Assembly (NCBI GenBank): GCA_002440885.1 | Contig: DJVY01000011.1 | Span: 1-9,274, forward strand | Reading direction: 5' to 3' | Length of the DNA stretch: 9,274 nt | Origin: Bacteroidales bacterium UBA6244 | Lineage (GTDB): Bacteria; Bacteroidota; Bacteroidia; Bacteroidales; F082 | In this document: piece by piece, positions 1 to 6,116 of the stretch | How positions within the stretch are numbered: the stretch's first letter is position 1 | How the letters are laid out: each line of letters opens with the position of its first letter | Notes under the pieces: model-generated | What the model was told of the DNA's origin: nothing | Seen by the model: the letters and a program-made list of their open reading frames with translations, nothing else | Database searches by the model: none | Position numbers and translations under genes: made by a program

Positions 1-325
1 ATTGATTGGCCTGACCCTTCACAGCGATAATTTCCAAACAGTTGTCGTGGTCAAGGTGAAAGTGTTGCGACGATAGAATGGTGTCATGATAATCGTGTTG
101 AATTTCGGTAAGATTTTTTAGGATATCGCGTTTGTGGTGATCATAAACAATAGTAATAGAACCAGCTACACGGCTGTCGTTTTGCCAGTCGTGCTCTACC
201 TGATTATTAGAAATCATGTGCCGGATAGCCTGTGAACGGTTTGCGAAGTGATTATCTGTAACGAAATTATCGAGTGCATCGAGCAATTCCTGCTCAAGAG
301 AGACTCCAAATCTGACTACTGCCAT
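1..325 (-). CDS. nikR: Nickel-responsive transcriptional regulator NikR (C-terminus cut by window edge)
   Basis: NikR is a tetrameric ribbon-helix-helix repressor that binds Ni(II) and controls nickel uptake or nickel-enzyme genes. The 108 visible codons cover the N-terminal ribbon-helix-helix domain (residues 1-45, beginning MAVVRFGVSLEQELLDAL, with NRSQAIRHMI as the second helix region) and most of the ACT-like metal-binding domain. The high-affinity nickel site appears complete: H77, H88, H90 and C96 in HDYH...HFHLDHDNCLE. These correspond to H76, H87, H89 and C95 of E. coli NikR with an offset of one. The ATG at 325-323 is chosen because it gives the standard NikR N-terminus. The family is usually about 130-150 residues, so roughly the last 25-40 are missing beyond base 1. 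Genes it might control would lie to the left, outside the window. A putative operator touches its start codon. Family identity is secure; the targets are unknown. Confidence 0.95.
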   Translation of the reverse strand, partial: MAVVRFGVSLEQELLDALDNFVTDNHFANRSQAIRHMISNNQVEHDWQNDSRVAGSITIVYDHHKRDILKNLTEIQHDYHDTILSSQHFHLDHDNCLEIIAVKGQANQ

Positions 326-353
326 GTGTTACGTATTTTTAAATTAGTAATAC
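326..353 (-). promoter_or_regulatory. Putative NikR autoregulatory operator, GTGTTAC-N14-GTAATAC
   Basis: On the plus strand GTGTTAC (326-332) and GTAATAC (347-353) form an inverted repeat with 6 of 7 positions matching across a 14-base spacer. Geobacter NikR is reported to recognise GTGTTAC-N13/14-GTAACAC, so this differs from that published site by one base. A nested perfect repeat CGTATT-N11-AATACG (332-337 and 349-354) is an alternative reading and resembles the spacing of Helicobacter NikR sites. The element lies immediately upstream of the nikR ATG and just downstream of a -7 box, where bound NikR could block transcription. Binding is inferred, not shown. Confidence 0.65.
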
Positions 354-360
354 GAAAGCG

Positions 361-368
361 CAAACATA
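361..368 (-). promoter_or_regulatory. Bacteroidota-type -7 box for nikR
   Basis: The minus strand reads TATGTTTG, a perfect match to the Bacteroidota -7 consensus TAnnTTTG. Transcription would start about 6-8 bases downstream, near 353-356. That gives a leader of about 30 nt which is almost entirely the putative NikR operator. No TTG is seen at the expected -33 spacing; the region there reads TTTT on the minus strand. The call rests on the -7 match and its position. Confidence 0.55.
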
Positions 369-385
369 CGGCAATATTCAATTCC

Positions 386-418
386 TAAAATGGAAAAATG
401 TGATTTTCCGGCATTTTA
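386..418 (-). terminator. Candidate hairpin after the acyl-ACP desaturase gene
   Basis: TAAAATG (386-392) pairs with CATTTTA (412-418), and GAAAA (393-397) pairs with TTTTC (404-408). This makes a 12-bp, AT-rich stem with a 3-nt bulge (409-411) and a 6-nt loop. It starts 38 bases beyond the desaturase stop codon, where a terminator is expected, and just upstream of the nikR promoter. No clear T-run follows on the minus strand, so intrinsic termination is uncertain. A regulatory or protein-binding role is possible. Confidence 0.35.
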
Positions 419-455
419 GAAAGGGACTAAATAAAACACAGAAGTGGAAATTCAG

Positions 456-1433
456 TTAGCCGTAAATCCATTTAAAAGTATGATTGGCAGGCGCGACCGA
501 AATGCGTTCAGAGATTCGTTGAAGCCGGTTAGGTAAGTTCACGAGATAATCTCTGGCTACCTGTGCTTTGTCGCTGAGGCCGTCTATCTTGTCAATGTTC
601 CATGATTTCAGCAAAGAATTAAGTATATCGATGTAATCCTGGGTAGTATACACCATCGTGCGTTGTGCCGCATCTGAGAAATGGCTGAAAAGTTCACCGA
701 TTTTCCCTCCAGATTCCCTCATGTAATGGGCGGGCATCACAATTTTTTTTCGCATCATGTCTTCAAATGCCAACATCATTTCACTGGGATCAAGTGTAAA
801 TATTTTCTCCACGAAGTGCTTGTATGCAGTAGCATGCCGATTTTCATCGGAGGCAATAAAGGCACACATTTTCGCCAGCGCATTGTTGCCAGAGTTTTTA
901 GCCAAAACGGCCACTCTTCGGTGTGAGAGATTTGTAGCCATTTCCTGAAAACTCGTGTACACAAAGCTTCGGTAGGGGTCTTTTGCAGTTTTGATATCGA
1001 TGCCATCGCGTAGCAAATGTTGGGTTGTAATTTCGACTTCCCTCATGTTGACTCTGCCACTCAGAAACAGGTATTTGTTTAGTAAATCGCCATGCCGGTT
1101 TTCTTCAGCAGTCCAGGCGCGCATCCATGCCGACCATCCATGTTTTTCGCCCTGATCCACACCTTCGATGTCCATCAACCAGGCTTCGTAGGTGGGTAGG
1201 GCTTCTTCTGTAATCGTATCGCCAATAAGCACGGTGAGCAAATCATCGTCAATTCCCCGGGCTAATTCTCTGATTTCCTGTATTTCGTTTATAAATTGAG
1301 GATGGTTTGAGACTGGTAAAAAATCGGTTGGCTGCCATATTTCTTCCACTGGCTTCAGGAAGGTATCAAGAAAGGTATCCATAGATGTTTCCAGATATTT
1401 CATTACCTCCATTCGTGTGGTTCGTTGTGTCAT
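456..1433 (-). CDS. Soluble acyl-[ACP] desaturase (stearoyl-ACP desaturase family)
   Basis: This is a ferritin-like di-iron enzyme that introduces a double bond into acyl chains on acyl carrier protein, using O2 and reduced ferredoxin, to make unsaturated membrane fatty acids in the cytoplasm. At 325 residues it has the expected length. All six iron ligands of the castor enzyme can be placed: E76 (ITEEALPTYE), E111 and H114 (WTAEENRHGDLL), E164 (YTSFQEMAT), E197 and H200 (ASDENRHATAY). MMRKKIVMPAHYM (about 226-238) is also shared with the plant enzymes. The ATG at 1433 is used; an in-frame ATG at codon 8 is an alternative, because the residues before it carry no recognisable motif. The gene stands alone between two gaps of over 100 bp, each with a hairpin. 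The exact chain-length and position specificity (for example delta-9) cannot be read from the sequence. Confidence 0.96.
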   Translation of the reverse strand: MTQRTTRMEVMKYLETSMDTFLDTFLKPVEEIWQPTDFLPVSNHPQFINEIQEIRELARGIDDDLLTVLIGDTITEEALPTYEAWLMDIEGVDQGEKHGWSAWMRAWTAEENRHGDLLNKYLFLSGRVNMREVEITTQHLLRDGIDIKTAKDPYRSFVYTSFQEMATNLSHRRVAVLAKNSGNNALAKMCAFIASDENRHATAYKHFVEKIFTLDPSEMMLAFEDMMRKKIVMPAHYMRESGGKIGELFSHFSDAAQRTMVYTTQDYIDILNSLLKSWNIDKIDGLSDKAQVARDYLVNLPNRLQRISERISVAPANHTFKWIYG

Positions 1434-1453
1434 GTGTATTATTTTAATTTCGG

Positions 1454-1495
1454 CTAAAATAGTATTTAAAAACGATCTAAATAAGAACCCGGTTC
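1454..1495 (-). promoter_or_regulatory. Possible promoter and palindrome upstream of the desaturase gene
   Basis: The minus strand has TATTTTAG at 1461-1454, seven of eight positions of TAnnTTTG, 20 bases before the start codon. About 24 bases further upstream is the palindrome GAACC-C-GGTTC (1485-1495). If the -7 call is right, the palindrome would overlap the -33 region, a common place for a repressor site. Both elements are short and could be chance. An alternative sigma70-like TTGACT lies further upstream on the minus strand. No regulator is implied by name. Confidence 0.25.
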
Positions 1496-1593
1496 ATTTT
1501 AACATGTTTTGTGGTTTTTTTGAGTCAACTTTTTCAGCAGGAGTTAATAACCTGATTGTAAATTATGATCAAGTTCGCATTTTGTACGAAATT

Positions 1594-1610
1594 AGCTTTT
1601 GAAAAAAGCT
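1594..1610 (-). terminator. Candidate hairpin after the MFS transporter gene
   Basis: AGCTTTT (1594-1600) and AAAAGCT (1604-1610) form a 7-bp stem with a 3-nt loop. It begins 17 bases past the MFS stop codon. The stem is A/T-rich and is not followed by a strong T-run on the minus strand, so it is a weak candidate. It sits in the 193-bp gap between the MFS and desaturase genes and would help separate them into two transcripts. Its role is inferred from position only. Confidence 0.35.
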
Positions 1611-1626
1611 TTAAAAATATATCGGA

Positions 1627-2883
1627 TTACCTGGTATTGCCTTTGCTTTTTAGCTGATAAAAAGGGTAGAGTACTAGCAAAAAAAACGAAACCATGGCCA
1701 AAGCACTTCCAAGTCCAAGCCATTCGGCAAGCAGGCCAGTAACTGAGGCAAGCAGGGCTGCCAACAACGATTTGGCCTGCGATGATACGGAAAGCACACT
1801 GGCCATAGAAGCATTTTGTGAGTATTCAGCTACCAAGGCAATTCCCATTGGTTTGCGCAGATTTTCAATCATCATGATTAGCAGAAACCCTAAAATGGGG
1901 ATGCTGTAAATGCCCATGTAGTAGAAAGAAAAGGTGACTGCCCCGAGTGCAAAACCTGCCGCCAAAGTCAGGTTGACGGGTTTGTAGGGATGGCTGAACA
2001 GATGGTTAATCCGTCCGGATAATCGACTGGCAAGGGAGGTGAGCAAATAGATAAAAAAATAAATTACACCTATCAAGACCGCCGTTCTTTGCTCATTGTC
2101 AAGCCAGATCAGCACCGGTGCCGATAGAGCAACGGCTTTAATGACAGGCTGTATATAGTCTTTTATGGCTGAATAGTATCCTGAAAACAAGGAAGTGCTA
2201 AGCAATGCACGTCGGGTTGCGGGAGTCTTAAGTGATACGATAAAGGCCTTCCAAACATCGGCAAAAGCCGCTTTTATTCTAAGTAAATGACCTTGTTTTA
2301 ACTCGCCATCCAGCCAGGTAGGGTAGGAGTATATTAAGGCCATGTCGAGGAGGTAAGGGATTACCGACCAAATGAAAACCGAATTGATCTCACCTGCAAA
2401 AAACACAATAATTCCAGCGGTAAGTGCCGAAAATGCAGATCCAGCTTGCGACCATGCGCGCGTATGACCATAATAATCTACCTTTTGATCAGCCCAGCCA
2501 TTCACCTTCAGGTAGTGGAAAATCATGGCTTTGTGCACGCCTGTCCTGAACGCATCCCCAATAGCGAAGAGTATCATGGCAACAAACACTAGCGCTATAC
2601 CTGTGCTTAAGTAGAAAAAAAGAAAAGACAGGATGTAAAAGAAGAACGAGCTAATCAGTGTTTTTCTGCGTCCCAACGCATCCGCGATAAACCCGCTCGG
2701 AATTTCGATGATCATGATTACAATTTCGCGGACGCTATACAATAAACCAATTTCAAAATAACCAATGCCCTTTTCAAGTAAGAAGAGCACAAGAAATGCA
2801 TCAAAAAATCTTAAATTTTTGAAAAAACCATACAAGCAAAACTTGTAGTATTGTATATCTCTGGTAATTGATTTCACTGCCAT
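1627..2883 (-). CDS. Major facilitator superfamily (MFS) transporter, substrate unknown
   Basis: This is a 418-residue inner-membrane protein with about 12 predicted hydrophobic segments, the usual MFS length and layout. The MFS signature motif A is present in the loop after the second segment: GFIADALGRRKTL (residues 64-76), with D68, G71, R72 and R73 as key residues. It is preceded by IIEIPSG, common in drug/H+ antiporter-like MFS branches. A longer hydrophilic loop (about 189-226) separates the two six-helix halves, and the C-terminus is short and basic. The ATG at 2883 is preceded, at short distance, by a perfect -7 box. The neighbours (desaturase downstream, lipoprotein divergent) do not reveal the cargo. 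Efflux of a small molecule is a plausible but unproven role; uptake cannot be excluded. Confidence 0.9.
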   Translation of the reverse strand: MAVKSITRDIQYYKFCLYGFFKNLRFFDAFLVLFLLEKGIGYFEIGLLYSVREIVIMIIEIPSGFIADALGRRKTLISSFFFYILSFLFFYLSTGIALVFVAMILFAIGDAFRTGVHKAMIFHYLKVNGWADQKVDYYGHTRAWSQAGSAFSALTAGIIVFFAGEINSVFIWSVIPYLLDMALIYSYPTWLDGELKQGHLLRIKAAFADVWKAFIVSLKTPATRRALLSTSLFSGYYSAIKDYIQPVIKAVALSAPVLIWLDNEQRTAVLIGVIYFFIYLLTSLASRLSGRINHLFSHPYKPVNLTLAAGFALGAVTFSFYYMGIYSIPILGFLLIMMIENLRKPMGIALVAEYSQNASMASVLSVSSQAKSLLAALLASVTGLLAEWLGLGSALAMVSFFLLVLYPFYQLKSKGNTR

Positions 2884-2899
2884 TGCAAAAAAACGCAGG

Positions 2900-2907
2900 C
2901 AAATTTA
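2900..2907 (-). promoter_or_regulatory. Bacteroidota-type -7 box for the MFS gene
   Basis: The minus strand reads TAAATTTG, a perfect TAnnTTTG match, ending 16 bases upstream of the MFS ATG. Initiation 6-8 bases downstream would leave a leader of only about 8-11 nt. No TTG is seen at the usual -33 distance. The leader is unusually short, which lowers confidence. Confidence 0.45.
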
Positions 2908-2947
2908 CTTAAACTACCTGAGTTATTACCCATGCGCAATTTATTAT

Positions 2948-2955
2948 TACTTTTG
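2948..2955 (+). promoter_or_regulatory. Bacteroidota-type -7 box for the lipoprotein-tpiA-prmA cluster
   Basis: TACTTTTG matches TAnnTTTG perfectly. It lies 60 bases upstream of the lipoprotein ATG and would give a leader of about 50-55 nt. It is 40 bp from the oppositely oriented MFS box, so the two promoter regions overlap and could be co-regulated. A convincing -33 TTG is not visible. Confidence 0.5.
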
Positions 2956-3015
2956 TCGCTGTCATGTATACAACGATAAAAAACTAAATGGTGTCATAAT
3001 CCAAACATTATTTCA

Positions 3016-4440
3016 ATGAAACGCTTGTATTATTCTTTATCTGGTTTGGCTGTTATATTTGCTTTGTTATTTATTGGTTCCTGTACTAAAACCCAAAGCA
3101 ATCTTCCTCCAATTGCCTCATTTACTGTCTCACCTCCTTATGTTCAGCTAGACACAGCCGTAATATTTGATGCTTCAGGGACAACTGACGATTACACGGC
3201 TTTCGATAACCTGGAGTTCAGATGGGACTACAACAACGATGGATTATGGGAGACAGAATGGGCAAAAACGCCCATTGTAACTAACAAATACCTTGAATAT
3301 GGGTATTACACCATTGGCATGGAAGTAAAAGATCAGTCGGGTGCTGTTTCCTGGGTGTCGCGTAATCTTACTGTTATTGATTCATCGGGCGCGATGGCTG
3401 ATTACCCTGTGGCTCTTTTCTCCATAAACCCGCAAACAGGTGATGTCAATACCATATTTTCATTCAGTGCGGCTGCAAGTTCCGACTTGCAGGATGAAGC
3501 CACATTGTTGCAAGTGCGTTGGGATTTTGATAACAACGGCAGCTGGGATTCCGATTGGAGTACCGAAAAAACAATTACGCATAAATACAGTGAAGAAGGA
3601 CAATATGAGATTATTATGCAGGTACGCGACACAGAAGGAAACATCAGTGGTAATAGCAAAACCCTGTATGTAGGCGGTGGTGGTGGTGGACTTATTGATT
3701 TAACTTTTGTTGCCATCCCTGGCGGCACTTTTGAAATGGGGTGCACGCAAAGCAATCAGGAACACTGCAATACTTACGATGAACTGCCTACACGAACAAC
3801 TACAGTAAATGCTTTTCAGTTAAGCAAATACGAGGTTACGAACTATCAGTTTGCCGGCTTTTTGAATGATATCGGTTGCAGCCCGAATGGAAGTCTGGGT
3901 GGAAATCAACTCATTTTTATAGGAGCCGAGAACTGCCAGATTACTTACGTGGGAGGCGTTTTTAGAGCTGTTGACGGAAAATATAATGCGCCTGTAACCC
4001 AGGTGACATGGGAAGGTGCCGTTGAGTTTTGTGCGCATAACGGAGGAAGATTACCCACCGAAGCCGAATGGGAGTTTGTCGCAAAGGGTGGAAATAACAA
4101 TGAAAATTACGAATTCAGTGGGAGTAATACCATCGAAGGGGTAGCCTGGTATGCTGCCAACAGCTTTGCTGTGACCAAAGATGTAGGGACAAAAAATGCC
4201 AACCAGCTGGATATTTATGACATGAGTGGCAATGCCCAGGAATGGTGTTCTGATTGGTACGATTGGGAATACTACACTACTGGAAACGGTGATAATCCGC
4301 AAGGCCCTGAAACAGGTGAGTTCCGCGTGGTGAGAGGTGGCTCTGTGTACAATGGTGCTGATGATTGCCGCTCCTCTGACCGTTTCTGGAACGACCCGAA
4401 AACTTCAATGCCGGGATTGGGTTTCCGAATGGCAAAATAA
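3016..4440 (+). CDS. Lipoprotein with two PKD-like domains and a C-terminal FGE-sulfatase (SUMF1-like) domain
   Basis: The protein has 474 residues. Residues 1-22 are a signal peptide ending in lipobox IGSC, so C23 should be lipidated. No acidic cluster of the Bacteroidota surface-lipoprotein export signal follows (CTKTQSNLPP), which hints at a periplasm-facing anchor. Two PKD/Ig-like domains (about 31-120 and 131-219) each carry the variant core RWD(Y/F)xNxGxWxxxW; the first, DYNNDG at 71-76, resembles a calcium-binding loop. A run of six glycines (220-225) joins them to the FGE-like domain (228-474), seen in VAIPGGTFEMGC, YEVTNYQFA, GRLPTEAEWE (344-353), MSGNAQEWC (403-411), RVVRGGS (437-443) and LGFRMAK. 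Of the two copper-binding cysteines of true FGE, only the second is kept (C451); the first aligns with N446. It is therefore more likely a binding or structural protein than a sulfatase-activating enzyme. The role is unknown. tpiA follows after 44 nt. Confidence 0.92.
   Translation: MKRLYYSLSGLAVIFALLFIGSCTKTQSNLPPIASFTVSPPYVQLDTAVIFDASGTTDDYTAFDNLEFRWDYNNDGLWETEWAKTPIVTNKYLEYGYYTIGMEVKDQSGAVSWVSRNLTVIDSSGAMADYPVALFSINPQTGDVNTIFSFSAAASSDLQDEATLLQVRWDFDNNGSWDSDWSTEKTITHKYSEEGQYEIIMQVRDTEGNISGNSKTLYVGGGGGGLIDLTFVAIPGGTFEMGCTQSNQEHCNTYDELPTRTTTVNAFQLSKYEVTNYQFAGFLNDIGCSPNGSLGGNQLIFIGAENCQITYVGGVFRAVDGKYNAPVTQVTWEGAVEFCAHNGGRLPTEAEWEFVAKGGNNNENYEFSGSNTIEGVAWYAANSFAVTKDVGTKNANQLDIYDMSGNAQEWCSDWYDWEYYTTGNGDNPQGPETGEFRVVRGGSVYNGADDCRSSDRFWNDPKTSMPGLGFRMAK
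3673..3690 (+). repeat. GGN codon run encoding a six-glycine linker
   Basis: Six consecutive glycine codons (GGC then GGT and GGA) form a short trinucleotide tract that links the second PKD-like domain to the FGE-like domain of the lipoprotein. It probably acts as a flexible hinge. Such tracts can change length by slippage, but in whole codons here, so the frame would be kept. Confidence 0.8.
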
Positions 4441-4484
4441 CTAAAATAAAACTTTACATAATAATAATCGAAAACATTTAAGCA

Positions 4485-5240
4485 ATGAGAAAGAAAATAG
4501 TGGCCGGAAATTGGAAAATGAACCTCACCTTCGAGGAAGCTGAAGAATTGGTTGGTACATTGGCCGAAGAACTGGATGGTAAAAAGAAAAAATGTGAGGT
4601 CATACTTTGTCCGCCTTCTCCATACCTCGAAATGGCTTCTGATTACGCTGATGAATCAGGATTGCACATCGCGGCCCAAAATGTGAGTGAGTATGACAAT
4701 GGAGCCTATACTGGTGAGGTAAGTGCCTCCATGCTGGCTTCAATGGAGATCGAGTACTGCATTATCGGACATAGCGAGCGCCGTAAGTATTTTGGCGAAA
4801 CCAATGCCCAGCTGGCAAAAAAAGCCGACCAACTGCTTGAAGTTGGTATTTATCCGATTTTTTGTATAGGGGAGTTACTTGAAGAACGTAATGCCAATAA
4901 GCATTTTGAGGTGGTCCGTCAACAAATCTCAGAAGGACTTTTTCATTTGAACGAAGAGGAGTTCTCCAACGTAGTGATAGCCTACGAACCGGTTTGGGCC
5001 ATTGGAACCGGGGTTACAGCCTCCCCTGAACAAGCCCAGGAGATGCACGCTTTTATCAGGGGATTGCTGGCCGAGAAATATGGATCAACGCTGGCCGACG
5101 AAACCACTATTCTCTACGGAGGAAGTTGTAATGCGAAAAATGCGGCCGAACTTTTTGCCAAACCAGACGTGGATGGTGGCCTCATAGGTGGTGCTTCGCT
5201 TAAAAGCGATGATTTTTTAACAATTACACAAAGTTTCTGA
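4485..5240 (+). CDS. tpiA: Triosephosphate isomerase
   Basis: This cytoplasmic glycolytic and gluconeogenic enzyme interconverts dihydroxyacetone phosphate and glyceraldehyde 3-phosphate. At 251 residues it has the standard TIM-barrel length. All catalytic features are present: N9 and K11 in GNWKMN, H96 in IIGHSERR, the general base E168 in AYEPVWAIGTG (the start of mobile loop 6), YGGSC (211-215) and the phosphate-binding GGLIGGASL (231-239). The ATG at 4485 gives the usual N-terminus. The 44-nt gap upstream is A/T-rich with no hairpin and no perfect -7 box, so it is probably read through from the lipoprotein gene. prmA starts 8 nt after its stop codon. There is no sign of damage, and the function is certain from conserved residues. 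Confidence 0.99.
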   Translation: MRKKIVAGNWKMNLTFEEAEELVGTLAEELDGKKKKCEVILCPPSPYLEMASDYADESGLHIAAQNVSEYDNGAYTGEVSASMLASMEIEYCIIGHSERRKYFGETNAQLAKKADQLLEVGIYPIFCIGELLEERNANKHFEVVRQQISEGLFHLNEEEFSNVVIAYEPVWAIGTGVTASPEQAQEMHAFIRGLLAEKYGSTLADETTILYGGSCNAKNAAELFAKPDVDGGLIGGASLKSDDFLTITQSF

Positions 5241-5248
5241 TCTAGCCT

Positions 5249-6085
5249 GTGAATTACTATCAATACAACATAACTCGTCCTGAAAGTCAGGATGAGACAG
5301 ATTTGCTTATAGCCCAAATGGCCGAAATTGGTTTTGAAAGCTTTGAGGAAACTGATTCCTCGCTTATTGCTTATATCTCTGAAAAAGATTACCACGAATC
5401 AACAGATGCAGAGGTCGCTTCGCTTTTAAAACCGGACGCATCCGACAAATTTGTGGTGGAATTTATTGCCGACAGAAACTGGAATGAGGTGTGGGAAAGT
5501 AATTACCCGCCTGTTTTGATCAGCAACGAATGCATGGTTCGGGCTCCTTTTCACAACCCGGTAGACGGATTGCCATTCGATATCGTGATCAAACCTAAAA
5601 TGGCATTCGGTACAGCACACCATGAAACCACAGCACAGATGCTGAAATATATTCTTGGCATGGAAGTGACAGGAAGGCATGTGCTCGACATGGGTTGCGG
5701 TTCAGGAGTGCTCGCCATTTTGTGTGCCATGAAGGGTGCTGAGAAAGTGGTGGCCATCGATTTCGATGAATGGTCGTATAGCAATACATTGGAAAATGCC
5801 GAGATCAATCATATTTCAAATATTGAGGTGATTTTGGGTGATGCTGAAAAATTGCAAAAACCAATGGAGTTTGACCTGATTTTGGCGAACATCAACAAAA
5901 ATATTCTTACGCAGGACATGCAGCATTACACTAATGTTCTGACTGCAAAAGGAGATATTGTTTTTAGTGGCTTTTATAACACAGATATCGCAGACATTGA
6001 ATCTGTTGCCAACCGTCTGGGGCTTAAGCTTGCCGCCACTTTAAGTGATAATAATTGGGCTGTAACACACTTTAAAAAGGATTAG
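5249..6085 (+). CDS. prmA: Ribosomal protein L11 methyltransferase
   Basis: PrmA uses S-adenosylmethionine to trimethylate amino groups of ribosomal protein L11 in the cytoplasm. The 278-residue protein has an N-terminal L11-recognition domain (about 1-90, with the family-typical AEIGFESFEE at 25-34) and a class I methyltransferase domain. In the latter, MAFGTAHHETT (118-128) matches the PrmA AFGTGxHxTT motif with Ala in place of the second Gly. VLDMGCGSGVLAI (145-157) is the SAM-binding motif I, D171 in AIDFDEW is the likely ribose-binding acid, and ANINKNIL (213-220) is the catalytic-loop motif. Translation starts at GTG 5249: this gives the expected N-terminus, and the first in-frame ATG (codon 24) would remove conserved sequence. 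The 8-nt distance from tpiA argues for translational coupling in one operon. Confidence 0.97.
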   Translation: MNYYQYNITRPESQDETDLLIAQMAEIGFESFEETDSSLIAYISEKDYHESTDAEVASLLKPDASDKFVVEFIADRNWNEVWESNYPPVLISNECMVRAPFHNPVDGLPFDIVIKPKMAFGTAHHETTAQMLKYILGMEVTGRHVLDMGCGSGVLAILCAMKGAEKVVAIDFDEWSYSNTLENAEINHISNIEVILGDAEKLQKPMEFDLILANINKNILTQDMQHYTNVLTAKGDIVFSGFYNTDIADIESVANRLGLKLAATLSDNNWAVTHFKKD

Positions 6086-6116
6086 TTCGTTGTTGGATCA
6101 ATTGAAATACAGTTAA

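Noticed and set aside
1417..1602. Short plus-strand open frame across the gap upstream of the desaturase
   Set aside because: It is antisense to the desaturase start and its promoter region, has no recognisable motif, and is a composition that a stop-poor A/T-rich gap can give by chance.
2965..2972. TGTATACA palindrome in the divergent region
   Set aside because: Eight bases are too short and too likely by chance in A/T-rich DNA to be called an operator.
3402..3755. Minus-strand open frame of 117 codons opposite the second PKD-like domain
   Set aside because: It is the reverse complement of a well-supported gene; its proline run is only the complement of the glycine linker codons.
4336..4440. 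Lipoprotein as an active formylglycine-generating enzyme for sulfatase maturation
   Set aside because: Only one of the two required cysteines aligns (C451; the first is N446), the protein carries PKD domains and a lipid anchor, and no sulfatase lies in the window.
3016..4440. Lipoprotein as gliding-motility GldJ or GldK, which also have an FGE-like fold
   Set aside because: The two N-terminal PKD-like domains and the absence of other gld genes nearby do not fit.
6086..6116. Possible separate promoter or terminator between prmA and the large gene
   Set aside because: The 31-nt gap holds no hairpin and no TAnnTTTG box, so read-through is the simpler view.
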